Position numbers and translations under genes: made by a program
Source of the DNA: Lithobates sylvaticus
Lineage: Eukaryota > Chordata > Amphibia > Anura > Ranidae
Assembly (NCBI GenBank): GCA_028564925.1
Contig: CM053031.1
Location: 166,645,084 to 166,709,083 of the forward strand
DNA: 64,000 bases
Direction: 5' to 3'
Notes under the pieces: model-generated
Database searches by the model: none
Told to the model about the DNA's origin: nothing
The model's input: only the letters and a program-made list of their open reading frames with translations
Shown: positions 34,166-46,130 of the stretch, piece after piece
How the letters are laid out: each line of letters opens with the position of its first letter
How positions within the stretch are numbered: position 1 is the stretch's first letter

Positions 34166-35314
34166 CTAAAATAATTGTAATTGCATTTTACTACTAGGAC
34201 TACTAGGACCAAGGATAGGGAATATTGAGAATGATTTTACCTTGGTAGTCACTTGTTAGAACATTACTGACTTACAGTTACATCTTTGTGGTATATTGAA
34301 AGTTCAGGATAAACGGCTGACTGAATGATGTACGAGGCAAGCGGAATTTATCACATACTGTGATAACAAATTTGGCTGTGATAATGTAACTGCAGTATGG
34401 AGGGATGGATCTATGCCTCTGTATGCATTACCAACAATCCTGGTACCTGAAACTGGAAATGATACCTGGTATTTTAACAAATGCATAAAATTAATATGTC
34501 TGCTGATTTATTCATTTCCAGAACAGAATATTGCCAGGGATTAAAAAATAGAATGCATTTGTAGTTTATGTTTGCAAACTTCTTACATTTTTTTTTTTTT
34601 TTTTGAGGATTTGATTTGCTTACATCTAGAGATAACTATTACAATTTAAAGGTAATGTTACTTTTTATTCAGTTTATTAGACATTCAATTATGCCTATTA
34701 GATTTTCTGATATGTGTATGGTGTATTTCACTATGGTGGAGGTCATTTGGATGTAGTTATACACCAACTTTTTAGGATTAGGTAAAAAACTTTGTATCCC
34801 CATTTTCAGGGAATAATGTTTTAGAGGGAACTAGCTAAGTGTTTTCTTCTATTTTGTTGTTAGTAAATATTACAAGTAGGTGAATATCAGATTTTGTGCA
34901 ACCAACACATTCTTGCTTGCTCTAGCCCAGCGACTCAGTATGTAGTGAACAAAGGATAATGAAGACCACTCTGGAGCATATGTATTCAAAAACAAATCAT
35001 CCATGGTAGCTATCATAATCCTACCCTGACAGGTTCCCTTTAAGCAAATGGCTAAAGCAGCGTTGGCACTGTGCATGGTTGTATTCCTAGTTAAATTCAT
35101 TACACTATTGCTTTCAGATATCCATCGGCTATCCCATCCAGAGTAAGCCTGTAGATGCTGCATTGCTAATTAAAGTATGTGAGCAGTGGAAGATTCTCAA
35201 GCGGTAGTTAAGCAGACCTCAGCACTTTATACAGTGATTAATTGAACATGACGTTGAAACTGTGAGGAGGGGAAGACAAAAGAGGCCCTCCAAGACTAAG
35301 AATTCACCCCTTAC
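34166..35314. other. intron immediately downstream of the GRIN2A exon (minus strand)
   Basis: AT-rich, with a poly-T run at about 34589-34605. It starts on the minus strand with the splice donor GTAAGG at 35314-35309. No element was recognised. Confidence 0.55.
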
Positions 35315-35734
35315 CTTTTCCGACATGATCATAGAGGAGCCACCATGAATCCCCAGAATTGGGATAAAGGTCTGAGATGAAAGAAAATCCAAAATCTGAG
35401 CCACAGCCTCTTGGTCAGTGTCATCTCCAAAAATCACCCCGTGGATCTTGGTGCCTGACATCAGGTCACACACGTGGGTGATGATACTTTTGGGGTCTGT
35501 CTGATTTACAATCAGGGTCACCACATTGACATCAAAGTTCAAGAACATATCCCTTGTCCAGAGAGCTCGGACATCCCTCTCGGTGATATAACGAGTTTTC
35601 CCCAAAATCACAGCAATGTTCAGGACTGGAAAAGTTTTCTCTGCTGCTCCGTGACCTAGATCCACCATCTGTAAGAGAGCTTGGAGCAGCAACACAGCAC
35701 AGCCAAATGGATCCATTTTCTCCAGCTTCACTCC
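35315..35734 (-). CDS. GRIN2A: NMDA receptor subunit GluN2A, first coding exon
   Basis: GluN2A is a glutamate-binding subunit of the postsynaptic NMDA-type channel. This exon codes for the signal peptide and the first lobe of the amino-terminal (LIVBP-like) domain. Translation from the ATG at 35716-35714 gives 134 codons: a hydrophobic leader ([13 protein letters not shown]), then [75 protein letters not shown] and [15 protein letters not shown]. TERxxRxLW, VCDLMSG and [12 protein letters not shown] match mammalian GRIN2A better than GRIN2B (CDLMSDRKIQGVVFADD). Intron signals are clean: an acceptor (pyrimidine tract then TTGCAG, ending at 35735) before the exon and GTAAGG after codon 134, in phase 0. 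An upstream in-frame ATG at 35740 spans the acceptor, so it is not used. By memory the human exon ends after codon 138 at the same Lys. The remaining exons lie left of the window. Confidence 0.93.
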
Positions 35735-36764
35735 CTGCAAGGGATTGATGGAAAAAAAAGTTTCAGGTCAGTCTCCCATGATCCCATCACCTTCTTCCCC
35801 CATTCATCACAATAGAAAGGCTGAACACTTCATTTGGTGCAGTGACAAGAAGTGGAGCGGTAAAACCAATTAGCTTTCCCCTTTGTTTTAATATCAGGCT
35901 GTGTCATGTTTTCCCAATAGCAAAGCTCCCCAATGACAGCCCTGCTGAAGATGCATGGGGAAGGAGCTGCCACCGTGCTATCGTCCCTATTCCAGCATTC
36001 CTGCAATATTGGGAAAACACTTCTGGGAGCCATGCAGCATCACTGCATAATTACTATCCCCCTCCCCCCTGCAGATTTGACAGAGGAAGCCTAACATCAG
36101 CAAATATTGTGACATGCATCTCTTATAGACAGCTTCAAAATAGCCATAAGCCTGATAATAATGAGATCCATTGGAGTGTTTACTGGGGAGAGATCGGAGC
36201 TGTCTTTGTACATCATGCTGCGGATGGCACTCTGCTATGACTCATTAGGTTGCCCGTGACATTCCTACACACTAGGATTTGCACTGACTCCTTCCTCTGT
36301 GTCGCCATGGCATCAGTTGATGTGTCTGAAACACACTGCACATTACGTCTACAGGGGATACCCAGGCAGGCAGCACAGCCCCTCTAATGGCATTTCTCTG
36401 TCACCTGTCAGAGTGTGTCGGCCACCATAACCGGGCCCCACAGACATGCACCCCAATCAAGCGATCGCCGATGATGCTTCTCTCTGCAGGCCAGTGCTAT
36501 TGGTATCACATCAACGTGATGAGTCGTGTTCAGCCTTTGAAAATGATTGTAGCGGTTACCGATTGAGATTAGGCGGAACACACAAAATACGGATGGTATG
36601 GATGTTGGGATGGAGTTTAGTGGGGATTGCAGGGAAGCTCCTCTTATTACGTACATTATGGGGAACTTAACTCCCTATTCACTAGCGGAACGAAAGGTAC
36701 ACCAGCGCCCCCTCCCGGTGTGCGAACCCCAATGCCGCTTACTACAAGTACAGAGCCGACATAC
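35735..36764 (-). other. sequence upstream of the GRIN2A start exon
   Basis: Unique-looking DNA without element ends. On the minus strand it starts with the acceptor tract. Regulatory or 5' UTR content cannot be fixed from sequence alone. No CpG island is visible. Confidence 0.4.
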
Positions 36765-36925
36765 CGGAACCTTCAGAATGGGTGGTTAGTATTTGGCATG
36801 CTGCAAAGTTTGGCATGGCGTAGCTCTCAGCACAGCTCCTTAGGATGCTCCTCCACTCTCTCCTCCGAGAACATTCTCCCTGCTGCACTTTGATTTCCAC
36901 AAAGCTGCCGACAAAACCATCCACC
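36765..36925 (-). other. candidate 5' UTR exon of GRIN2A (weak)
   Basis: On the minus strand a purine-rich, non-repetitive segment (GGAGAATGTTCTCGGAGGAG and following) ends at a possible donor, TTCCG|GTATGT, at 36765/36764, about 1 kb before the start exon's acceptor. The 5' limit is arbitrary. A donor-like hexamer is weak evidence. Confidence 0.18.
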
Positions 36926-38159
36926 CCAGCTGGTGCATGTGGTACAACTGCCTAGAGAGAGATGGCAACAACAGGGCAGATAAGGAAGACATCAACGAGT
37001 CTATGAGCACAGATAGATTTCAGAATAGTCCCCTATTGGCTCCAGAGAGCTCGAGAATTAGTATCTTGTTTTATAGCACTAGGATGGCCAATAAAGTAAT
37101 ATAAAAGCCTCCGTTTTCATAGACTGATTTAATCATTTACTGTGTATGCAGCTTCTCTATCTTTTAGTCCTTGCATATTTGTTATCTTTAAGCTGGTGCA
37201 ATGACTGATGCCCCAGGTTTACTGGGTCAGGGTACCTCCTTTCTCTTGCAGCATCTTATGGAGCCACTCTGGCATGCAGGAACTAGAAATGTGGCTCTCT
37301 ACATTGTGTGCATCAATATAAACACATAACCCTATAGTCCAGGATGGCAAAACACTTCTCTGCTTACTCCCTTCCCCCCTCTTCCTTTCTCCAGGCTATC
37401 AGAATGATTAGAGACTGCACTGTCCACTGTTAACGCTTTTCCATGAGGGCACTTCTCTACTACCCCCATCCCTTCTCCAAGCTAACAGACTGACTGGAGA
37501 CTGCTCTATCCACTTTCCCATGAAGTCCAGGTATTCAAGAAAGTAGGACTGAGAAGTCAAGCAGAATTAAAAGATGTAAACTTCAAATGCCGGGGTAAGA
37601 ATTTTAACAAATGTTTTACCAAGGAAGGCTTATTTTTTTGTGCTTATATGTGTAAAGCTGAAAAAAAGGCCCGGTTTAATGAATTGAAAGTTCTATATGA
37701 TTTTGTGTAATTCTGAATATGATAGCAGAGGCTTGCAACTTTAGACATTCCAATGTCTACAAGAAATTGCAGTGATTATGTGATTTTTGGAACTGTAATT
37801 TTTCTTCTCAGCATCAAGAATTTCTAAACACTAATTTATAATGTAATAAAGATGAGCTACTTATAAATAGCGCAGTCTATGGCGAAGGATGATGATCTGC
37901 CTAATCTTTAGCTGCTTAGGGCAGTCTATAAAGAATTGCATTTTGTAGAGGTTCCCAAGTTAGATCAGAAGTGCAGTCTACAGGGCGTCTATCACTTGAC
38001 AAGACTGGCACATTTCATACAGCAGATAAACTCCTCGTTAAATATCTGTCTGTAGTGAGTCTGACAGCTAAGCTGGAATACTACAGCAACCGATAAAGGA
38101 TTGTTCTGATTGTATGAAAGTTTGAAGAAATCTAAGAAAATACAATGAGGAGAATTTAT
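36926..38159. other. unassigned upstream or intronic DNA
   Basis: Contains a diverged duplication around 37370 and 37465 (ACTTCTCTxCTxACTCCC, CTTTCTCCAGGCTATCAGA and related). No gene was recognised. Confidence 0.45.
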
Positions 38160-38290
38160 TAACAGAAGAGAAGGTGCATGACAACCAATCAGTTTCCAGC
38201 TTTCATGTTCAAAGCTTACCTGAGCAAGCTAATGTTGAAAGTTGATTGGTTACTTTGCACAGCAGCTCCAGATTCTGTTTTAGAAAATCT
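38160..38290. mobile_element. decayed palindromic MITE, relative of 8582-8730
   Basis: CAACCAATCAGTTTCCAGCT is mirrored by AGTTGATTGGTTACTTTGCA around a short loop, and CAGCTCCAGATTCTGTTTTA ends it. The terminal CTGGTGCACAC is lost. Confidence 0.6.
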
Positions 38291-39699
38291 CCCTCTTTGC
38301 AACACTGCAGGTTTCATTTGCAATTGCTTAGCAATCATTAAATCTTCTTCTCAGTTTCAGCAACTTACAAATGTCACCTAACAGTGCTTACAAGCAGTGT
38401 TTTCACATTTTATCTACAAACAGTTCATAAGAAAAGAAGAAGGCAAAAACGGCCCCAATACTCACTGCATTCTTCTTTCAGACAATGTATCCTGGGGGTC
38501 GTATCCCACAAAGTCATCTCAGTCAATTCTCTGCAGCAGTAGTCTATGTCTACCTCAGATGGAATTGGATACCTGTTCACATTGCAGAAAATGCAGCATC
38601 AATCAGCTTCACTAAAGTTTAAATCCAGGAATCCATTGTCAGCCATTCCAGTCCGGATCCAGGCTGTGCTCCCTTTGTAGATGTGTTTGTGTGTGTGTAT
38701 CTTTTTTTTTTTTTGCTGCAGCAGAGCACACATCCAGTCTCTGTATTCCTCTTAGCTTTTGGGGAAGTGAAGGTTGCAGTCAGCTACACATCCTTAAGGT
38801 AAGAGAGAGAATTACAGTCAGCTCTGACTGCACACAACACAGACACTGGAGCTGCAGTCAAGTTGTGGAGTAGAAAACAGGCAGACAATCCTCTCTGTAT
38901 TCTGCGGAAGTTCTCCCAGGCTGCTATGCAAACTGAGAAACAGCAGGTGTGTTTGGCAGCAGAGACAAATTGGTATTTTTGTATTGGATTTGTAGCTGAC
39001 AAAACAATCTGCACACCGTGAGATTCCCTGCTGCGTTTACTATCATTTTACTATTAGTTACATTAGATTTTACATTGATATGTTTCTGCACTTTGTGAAA
39101 ACAAAGACAGTGATTAATCAGTATTGTTGCAGTGTAAGATTCTAGGCAATTGTCATGCTGCTCTCCAAGGTCCTGAAATTGTCATGTAGCTTTCCAAGGT
39201 CCTGAAATAGACCTTATACAATGGTAGGGCAGCATCCTTGCTATAGTCATGTTAAAATCTTTGGAGTGATCTGATCTCTATGATTGGAATGTCTCAGTGA
39301 TGGCATCAGACCTGCTACATGGAACTTAACATCAGTGCTGTAAACTGCATGAAGAGTAGAACGCTGCAGTGCTTTTCTCTGGAGCTCTGAACATCACTCA
39401 CATTATGATGAAAAAAAAAAACACTTTGCAGTTTAGGCTGAGTGATGGGGAATATCATGGTCTCATTATCACTGGGAATATGCTGACCTGTTAAGCTTTT
39501 GGCTTTGAAATGTGTCAACAAACACACAATATCCGATGGGTGTATATTCTTTTAATGAAGAGTACATGGCAATATTGAGAAATGAGTCAACATGATGTTT
39601 AAATTAGTAGAGACAAAAGAAAAGAGTACATACATTTCTGTTTCAGCATATCCACTGCTACTGAAGAGAAATATATAAGACATTTTCAGCAGCTGTTTC
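38291..39699. other. unassigned DNA
   Basis: It includes a poly-T run (38702-38714) and a tandem GTCATGxxGCTxTCCAAGGTCC pair near 39151 and 39181. No gene or element was recognised. Confidence 0.45.
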
Positions 39700-39714
39700 C
39701 CATGTTCAAATGTA

Positions 39715-40740
39715 ATCTCTGTGTTGCAGCAGAATCTATTTATTTACACTTACAGCTTGGGTAAGTAAGCCCCATCCACTATCTAATATAGGGACCTCAT
39801 ATTATATCATGTCTGCAGCTTTTGATCACATAATTGAGTGACCTAATGTATATCTATCATATATTTCTGTGCTGCAGCAGGATAAATCTATTTACATATA
39901 CAGCTTGAGTAACTAAGCACCATTTGCTATCTAGTATAGGGACCCCACATTATATAATGTATGTCTGCAGCATTTGATCACATAGTCGACCACCTAACGT
40001 AAAAGAAAAAAAAAGAAAAACTATGATATATCTCAGGGCTGCAGCAGAATAAATCTATTTACTAATACAGTAAGTACATATTATATCATGTCTGCTGCTT
40101 TTGATCACATAGTTGACCAACTAAGGTAAAAATAAATAAAAAATAAGTCCATACTATATCTCGGTGCTACAGCAGAATAAATATATTTACACACAGTGTT
40201 TAGGCAAAAAAATAAAAATAAAACAGCTTTAAATCACATAATTAGCCACCTAACGTTAAAATAAATAATACAATCTATGATACATCTCAATGCTGCAGTA
40301 GAATAAATCTATTTACTAATACAGCTTGGGTAAGTAAGCCCTATTCACTATCTAGTATAGGGAGTGGACCTCATATTACATCATGTCTGCAGTCTGTGAT
40401 CACATAGTTGGCTACCTAAGGATAAATAAATAAATAAACCTGATATATCTCAATGCTGCAGCAGAATAAAGCTGTTTGTTTACACATACAGCTTGTGTAA
40501 GTAAGCCCCATTCACTATCTAGTATAGAGACCTAATTTTAAATAATGTTTGCAGCTTTTGATCACATAGTTGGTCACTTAAGTTAATAAAAAAGTTTTAT
40601 GTATCTCAGCACTGCAGCATAATAAATCTATTATTGAATCTTTATTTAGATCTACGGCTTGTGTAATTACACCATATTCACAATCTAGCATTGATGCCTC
40701 ATATTATATCATGTCTAGAGCTTTTGACCTCATATATGGT
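39715..40740. repeat. degenerate ~150-bp tandem array, about 7 units
   Basis: Each unit contains, in order: a TCTCAxTGCTGCAGCAGAATAA block, ATCTATTTAC, ACAGCTTGGGTAAGTAAGCC, CACTATCTAGTATAGGGACC, ATTATATCATGTCTGCAGC, TTTTGATCACATAGTTG, and an A-rich ACCTAAGGTAAAAATAAATA linker. Units begin at about 39720, 39870, 40030, 40160, 40285, 40450 and 40605. They differ by substitutions and by internal losses of 20-50 bp. The array ends at an (ATCT)n tract. Confidence 0.88.
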
Positions 40741-40742
40741 CG

Positions 40743-40800
<58 letters not shown>

Positions 40801-40805
40801 ATATC
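40741..40805. repeat. (ATCT)n microsatellite
   Basis: About 15 tetranucleotide units directly after the last 150-bp unit. Confidence 0.97.
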
Positions 40806-41285
40806 TTCCTAAGTTACAACATAAACACAGAAATGAACTCTCTGTAAAAAAAAACAAAAAAAAAAACAGATGCTTTACATCCTGCAATATATGAACTGCC
40901 ACAGGCAGTGTATTTTGTTTCCTCTATCCAGAATATGTCTGTCACTGATAAGCTTGTCTGACATAACTACACTGTTAATTTTTCTGTCATCATAATACAC
41001 TGAGAAGTGTTGTGATAAGGTGTATGTTGGTCTGTTTGGTCTGTAATCCTGTTTGGTCTGTAATCCAGTCAATAGTTTCTGACTTGACCTTAATTCTCTT
41101 TTGATATGGGTTATGAAGGAATGCAATAGACTGTGAAGCTACTGCCTGACTAAAGATTGTGTTGGTTAATGCATGCCAGCAAAGGAAACACCATACATAT
41201 ATTTTAGTTATATACACCCAGAAGTATGTAATCCCCTGGTTTTGGGGGTCACAAACTGTGTGAAAATTATAATATATATATATAT
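40806..41285. other. spacer
   Basis: A short tandem GTTTGGTCTGTAATCC duplication at about 41034-41065. It ends in a (TA)n tract, the insertion site of the next element. Confidence 0.5.
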
Positions 41286-42116
41286 TAGGGCTGTTACTGA
41301 TTAAAATTTTTGTGTTTGATTAATCTATTTTTTTTTAAATCGATTAATCGACTAATTTCAATTAATTATAATGCACATACAGATCCAACTACTTTTAGCT
41401 GATCTCCTTGCATTGCAACTCTGCATTAGTCAGTGGTAAATGTGGTATACACTATATACAATCACCCGACACTAGTTAGTTTCCACAATCCATGACTTAA
41501 CTTCACAGTTCACACAAATACGTTTTAAATTCAAACTGTAGCACTGACGTAAGTCATTTTTTTTCCATAGTAGCGTGACAATCCCTCCACCTCCGGTTTA
41601 ACTAATCACTCTCACCTTATGGGTGATGCAAACAGGTGGTCATGCAAGTGGGTATCAAAAAAGTTAACACAGACCATAAACTTCTCTCACGTCTCCTTAG
41701 ATCTCAGCAAAGACACCAGGTCATGGGTAGAAAGAAAAGATCTAAGTGCTCACCACTTAAGTATAAGATTACATTTTTGTGTTCAAACACAGACTACTCA
41801 CATAAAGATGATAAAGCCGACAATCGTGTTAGTTCAGTAGGGCAGCAGCGGGTGACGTCATGCATAGCTCCTCCCCTGTACTCGTTATGTTTAATCAGAA
41901 CTTCAATGTTACCGGACTCCTCCACCCTTCCCTTCCTTAGCAGATGGAGGCACTTGGGGAAGGGGGGAGGATTCCGGTGACGTCACCGGATCTCCGACGG
42001 AACTCCCTGAAGACCCGGAAGCCGACAGAGAGGTGAGTACCGATCAAAAGAATTTTGATCGATCAAAAAAATGAATAGATTAATCAAGGAATTAATCTTT
42101 AATTTCCACAGCCCTA
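41286..42116. mobile_element. hAT MITE (TAGGGCTGT family)
   Basis: It starts TAGGGCTGTTACTGATTAA and ends TTAATTTCCACAGCCCTA. Subterminal TCGATTAATCGA and GATCGATCAAAA sequence surrounds it. The flanks are (TA)n on both sides, so an 8-bp duplication of ATATATAT type is likely but cannot be proven. A 114-codon frame at 41636-41980 resembles nothing that I know. Confidence 0.78.
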
Positions 42117-42130
42117 AATATATATATATA

Positions 42131-42146
42131 TATATACATAATCTTA
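42131..42146. repeat. 16-bp direct repeat, left copy
   Basis: TATATACATAATCTTA occurs here and at 43564-43579, flanking the fold-back element. Confidence 0.85.
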
Positions 42147-43563
42147 AAAAGTGATATAGGTAATGGACCTCTGCGCTACTAATAAAAAAATTAGTGGGTG
42201 AAGAACTAAAAATGCTGCTGAATCTAATAATGATCACAAATCAATATAAACGAATAAAAACTGCGTACTGTAAGTACATGACTCAGCGCAAATCTCGAAA
42301 TAAATTAATTAAAGTGTTGGTAGAACAATGCATTCACATGTATATGCAATAAAGTGCTAAATACCAATATTAAGTGACAATGCTGTAGTGTAAACCCAGT
42401 GGATTCAATAAAGTGATATTAGTGCTATACTTCCATAAAAAGTGCTTACAAAAATGCTTAACACAAAATAGCTTACAAACACTGTGAAGTAATAATAAAT
42501 AAATTAATAAATTAATGTGTCCAATGGAACAGCTGCATGCAGAGCCAAACTGCGTGCAAAAATGTCCAATATGGTGTGCCTGTGCACAAATGATATAGTT
42601 CACTTAAATAAAGTGCATCCGTGTATCCCAATCCTTTTGTTCAATAAATTATTCCACCATGGAGTTAGGAGCCTCAATGCTTGGCGATATTGTAGCTGAT
42701 GAAGTCACGAGGTGCGTAGCGTGACGTAACGCTTGGGTACGCAAAAACCGGAAGTAAACAAAGCAGACCGGAAGTCGGGTACCGCGGACCGCACACAGGC
42801 TTGTGAGGATCTGAAATTGTACTACAAACCGCCCTTATTTCAGCTGTACAAGTAACTGGCCACAATTTTAAAGCAAAATGTTATTGTTTTAATGTAAGCA
42901 GCCCATTGTGTTGATTAAATCATTTTTTATTTGGGTAATATACTATTCGAGCCCTGTTTCCTTTACATATACCACCGAGAGTCGCCACTTAATAGACCAA
43001 CAGGATTTCACCACAAGGAGGAGCAGATTAGCCACTATCATTGGAGCACGTAAGCGTGATATTCCTTGTTTAAGGTAAGAGCTCTGTGAGCGCAATGATG
43101 GATACCCTGATTACCATGGTTCACTGAAACAATATAACCAAGCATTGAGGCTCCTGACTCCATGGTGGAATAATTTATTGAACAAAAGGATTGGGATACA
43201 CGGATGCACTTTATTTAAGTGAACTATATCATTTGTGCACAGGCACACCATATTGGACATTTTTGCACGCAGTTTGGCTCTGCATGCAGCTGTTCCATTG
43301 GACACATTAATTTATTCATTTATTTATTATTACTTCACAGTGTTTGTAAGCTATTTTGTGTTAAGCATTTTTGTAAGCACTTTTTATGGAAGTATAGCAA
43401 TAATATCACTTTATTGAATCCACTGGGTTTACACTACAGCATTGTCATTTAATATTGGTATTTAGAACTTTATTGCATATACATGTGACTACATTGTTCT
43501 ACCAACACTTTAATTAATTTATTTAGAGATTTGCGCTGAGTCATGTATTTACAGTACGCAGTT
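42147..43563. mobile_element. fold-back element with ~435-bp inverted arms
   Basis: The left arm (about 42255-42691) and right arm (about 43131-43563) are nearly identical reverse complements, so the same 77-codon frame appears on opposite strands (42370-42603 minus, 43219-43452 plus). The spacer of about 440 bp contains GCTGATGAAGTCACGAGGTG and GCGTGACGTAACGCTTGG. The spacer and the extra ~108 bp before the left arm resemble inverted pseudo-LTR arrangements of Penelope-like elements. The 16-bp direct flanks suggest target-primed or end-joining insertion rather than a cut-and-paste transposase. No polymerase is encoded, so the family is inferred. Confidence 0.75.
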
Positions 43564-43579
43564 TATATACATAATCTTA

Positions 43580-45540
43580 CTAAATCTAAAATAACAGTAG
43601 TCAAACAGCAAAACATAAAAAAGATCTACAAGCTTAAAAATCTTTTGCCCTTTATTGAATGGCCCTGACCATAGTTCTATCTCCCCAATCTTAGTAAAAG
43701 AAAAAAGGGAAGTCTAATTATTTGTCATATCAAGGATAGAAGAAATTAATTGCACACTCGAATCCAAAGGACGCTGTTGAAATTTCTTTATTGTCATAAT
43801 CCAGACACACTTTCCCGCTCAGAAAGGGGGGTGGGGGTTTGTCCCCTTGCTTGCAGGATTTTTTGCTTTAAATTTTCCTGTTTTTACTCTCTATTTTTTC
43901 ACATTCTAAAAAGCAAGTGAGTTTGGGTGTTTCCTTTTTTCTATGCCTTCTATGTTTCCTGGCCTTAGGTATTGTCCCGGTTTCCAAAATGTGCCCCACC
44001 AGAGAGATATATATACAATAAATATCAATATCAAATAGCTCCTTGGGTCTTATTGTGTGGAATATTTGCAACACGCATATATACAATATATAGTTTCCAC
44101 TGGAAAAATTATTTCCTTGATTAATATATTTGTAGTAATATGACTGAACAGAAGTGACTCCATCTTTATATAAGTTCATATAAGATTAACTTGGGTTAAT
44201 CTGCTAGTTGGTTTAAAGTTCTGTATTCTCAGACTGTGACAGACTGTAACGGTTTCTATAAAGCACGCATATAAGAAAATATAGCTTACAGCAGTATCTT
44301 TGTTCTGTACCTTTCTATATAAAGCTTCTGTGGTTGAAGAGCTGTCTGGGACATTTTCCTGTGTAAAGGGGAACACCAAAGGCATGACTATGAGTCATGG
44401 AAGCAAATGGCATGGTTACTATAGCTGCTATGTCAGCCATGTTTAAGGGGTTGGGCATTTGAGTATTAATGATATGTAATGATATGAAATGTACACCCCT
44501 GTATTGACCACCCCCATTTGTTCACTATTATGATTGGCTAATAATAACGTATATCTCCTCAGTACTGAGAGGGTCTTGTGGATGTGGTAATTGCTGTGAT
44601 TATACCTAGCTGGTCTTGTCAGGTATAAGGAAGTACCGTTTGATTCCACTTCAGTTTGGAGGCACTGCTGGGATTAATGAATTTAGGACTGAATTATGAT
44701 AAGGCTCATCTGAGGTAAGGTTCTTCTTGACTCAGTTCTGAAGGTTAATAAGGAAATTACTACCGGGACCCACAAACTTTTGCTCTATCTAGCTTTTCTT
44801 GTCTATCGCATTTGCAACATAAAAGTATAAGATATCTGTTGTGTGGGGTATGGGGCGGTATGGGGTAAGGCAGCCCTGTTTTTACTGTGTTATATGATGT
44901 CCCAAAAGGGGCAAATTAAATTAGAGTGATGTAAATTTCCCTTGTTATATTCAGGTATCGTGGAAGGGGTGAGTACTGTTATATGCATGTTCATATAAAT
45001 TTGCTTGGTATGTATACTATGGTATAGTATATGAATAATATGACTTCTCCCCTTCCCTTTGCTAGTATTTTGGTTATAAAGCTTTAGAATTATAAGTGCT
45101 TGATTCTGCATGAAGAATGCGTAATTTGTTTGTTCATGTGTAACATGTTTTGGTGACTCTGGGAATGGTATCAGAGTGGTATTTTGAAGTTTGAAAAAGG
45201 GATGTGTTTAGATGGAACGGGGTTGTTGTATAAGTAAAGGGAATGTTTGGAGAATGCCCTACGGTGTGATGAGATTAGTAAGTGAGTAGTTTAAAGGTGT
45301 TTTAAAAAAAACATCCTAAATTGTTGAGGGTAAGGTAAGTTAAGTTTGAAGGTGAAAAGAGAGATTTGAGTTATTTAGTAATGAAGGTTTCCATCTGTAG
45401 TAGAATTTCATATTAACCAATATATATTTTATGTTATTCTAAAATATAGAGAACATCTTTTTTTTTAAATGTTGAACTTTAGATGACCTCTCTGCTTCTT
45501 TCTGATATTTTTTATAAGATGGTTTACTGGGTGAAAGTTC
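43580..45540. other. unassigned sequence with an LTR-like patch
   Basis: 44450-44700 has promoter-like features (AGGTATAAGGAAGTACC) followed by CTTCA and TTTGGAGGCACTGCTGGGAT, a layout like an LTR end plus primer-binding site. No second copy is in view and no coding region was recognised. It could be the edge of an old LTR element interrupted by the hAT element at 45549. Confidence 0.35.
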
Positions 45541-45548
45541 ATTAGAAC
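45541..45548. repeat. 8-bp target duplication, left copy
   Basis: ATTAGAAC, repeated exactly at 47361-47368. Confidence 0.95.
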
Positions 45549-45651
45549 CAGTGGCGTCTCCAGCTTTCATATTTAGGGGGGGCACATGGGGGGACAGGGA
45601 CAAAAGTAGGGGGCCAACTATAAAACACAATTCTATACCCATACCCAGGAT

Positions 45652-45876
45652 GTGCTAGGTGAAGAGTACAGGGTCCAGGGTGTGCTAGGTGCAGAGTACA
45701 GAGTCCATGGTGTGCTACGTGCAGAGTGCAGGGTCCATGGTGTGTTACGTGCAGTGTACAGGGTCCAGGGTGTGCTACGTGCAGAGTACAGGGTCCATGG
45801 TGTGCTACGTGCAGAGTACAGGGTCCATGGCGTGCTACGTGCAGAGTACAGGGTGTGCTACGTACAGAGTTTAGAT
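45652..45876. repeat. 30-bp minisatellite inside the hAT element
   Basis: About 7.5 copies of GTGCTACGTGCAGAGTACAG plus GGTCCATGGT. The unit length is a multiple of three, so it gives repetitive open frames in more than one phase. Confidence 0.95.
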
Positions 45877-45915
45877 TTCAGGAGTGACACATTTCAGCTG
45901 AAAAAAAGCCTGGAG

Positions 45916-46130
45916 TAAAAGTATACAGTGCAAACACTGTCTGCAGCAATGAAAGATACAGCCACAGCACCTGTGATCATCAATTTTCATGCTGATGATT
46001 ACACTGTACTTCATGTGACTGTACTGTATATAGGCTGTACAGTGTGATCATCAGCATTATAATGATGATCACAGGTGCTGTGGCTGTATCTTTCATGGCT
46101 GCAGACAGTGTTTGCACTGTATACTTTTAC
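45916..46130. repeat. long palindrome A inside the hAT element
   Basis: AGTATACAGTGCAAACACTG, then GAAAGATACAGCCACAGCAC, is mirrored at about 46070-46130. The loop is about 30-50 bp. Confidence 0.88.

Noticed and set aside
35716-35740. GRIN2A start at the upstream ATG (35740)
   Set aside because: It overlaps the splice acceptor, and the family's signal peptide begins at the inner ATG.
42370-43452. Two near-identical 77-codon proteins on opposite strands
   Set aside because: They are the same sequence in the two arms of the fold-back element; no protein family was recognised.
45652-45918. Repetitive 88-codon frame
   Set aside because: It is a product of the 30-bp minisatellite, a multiple of three.
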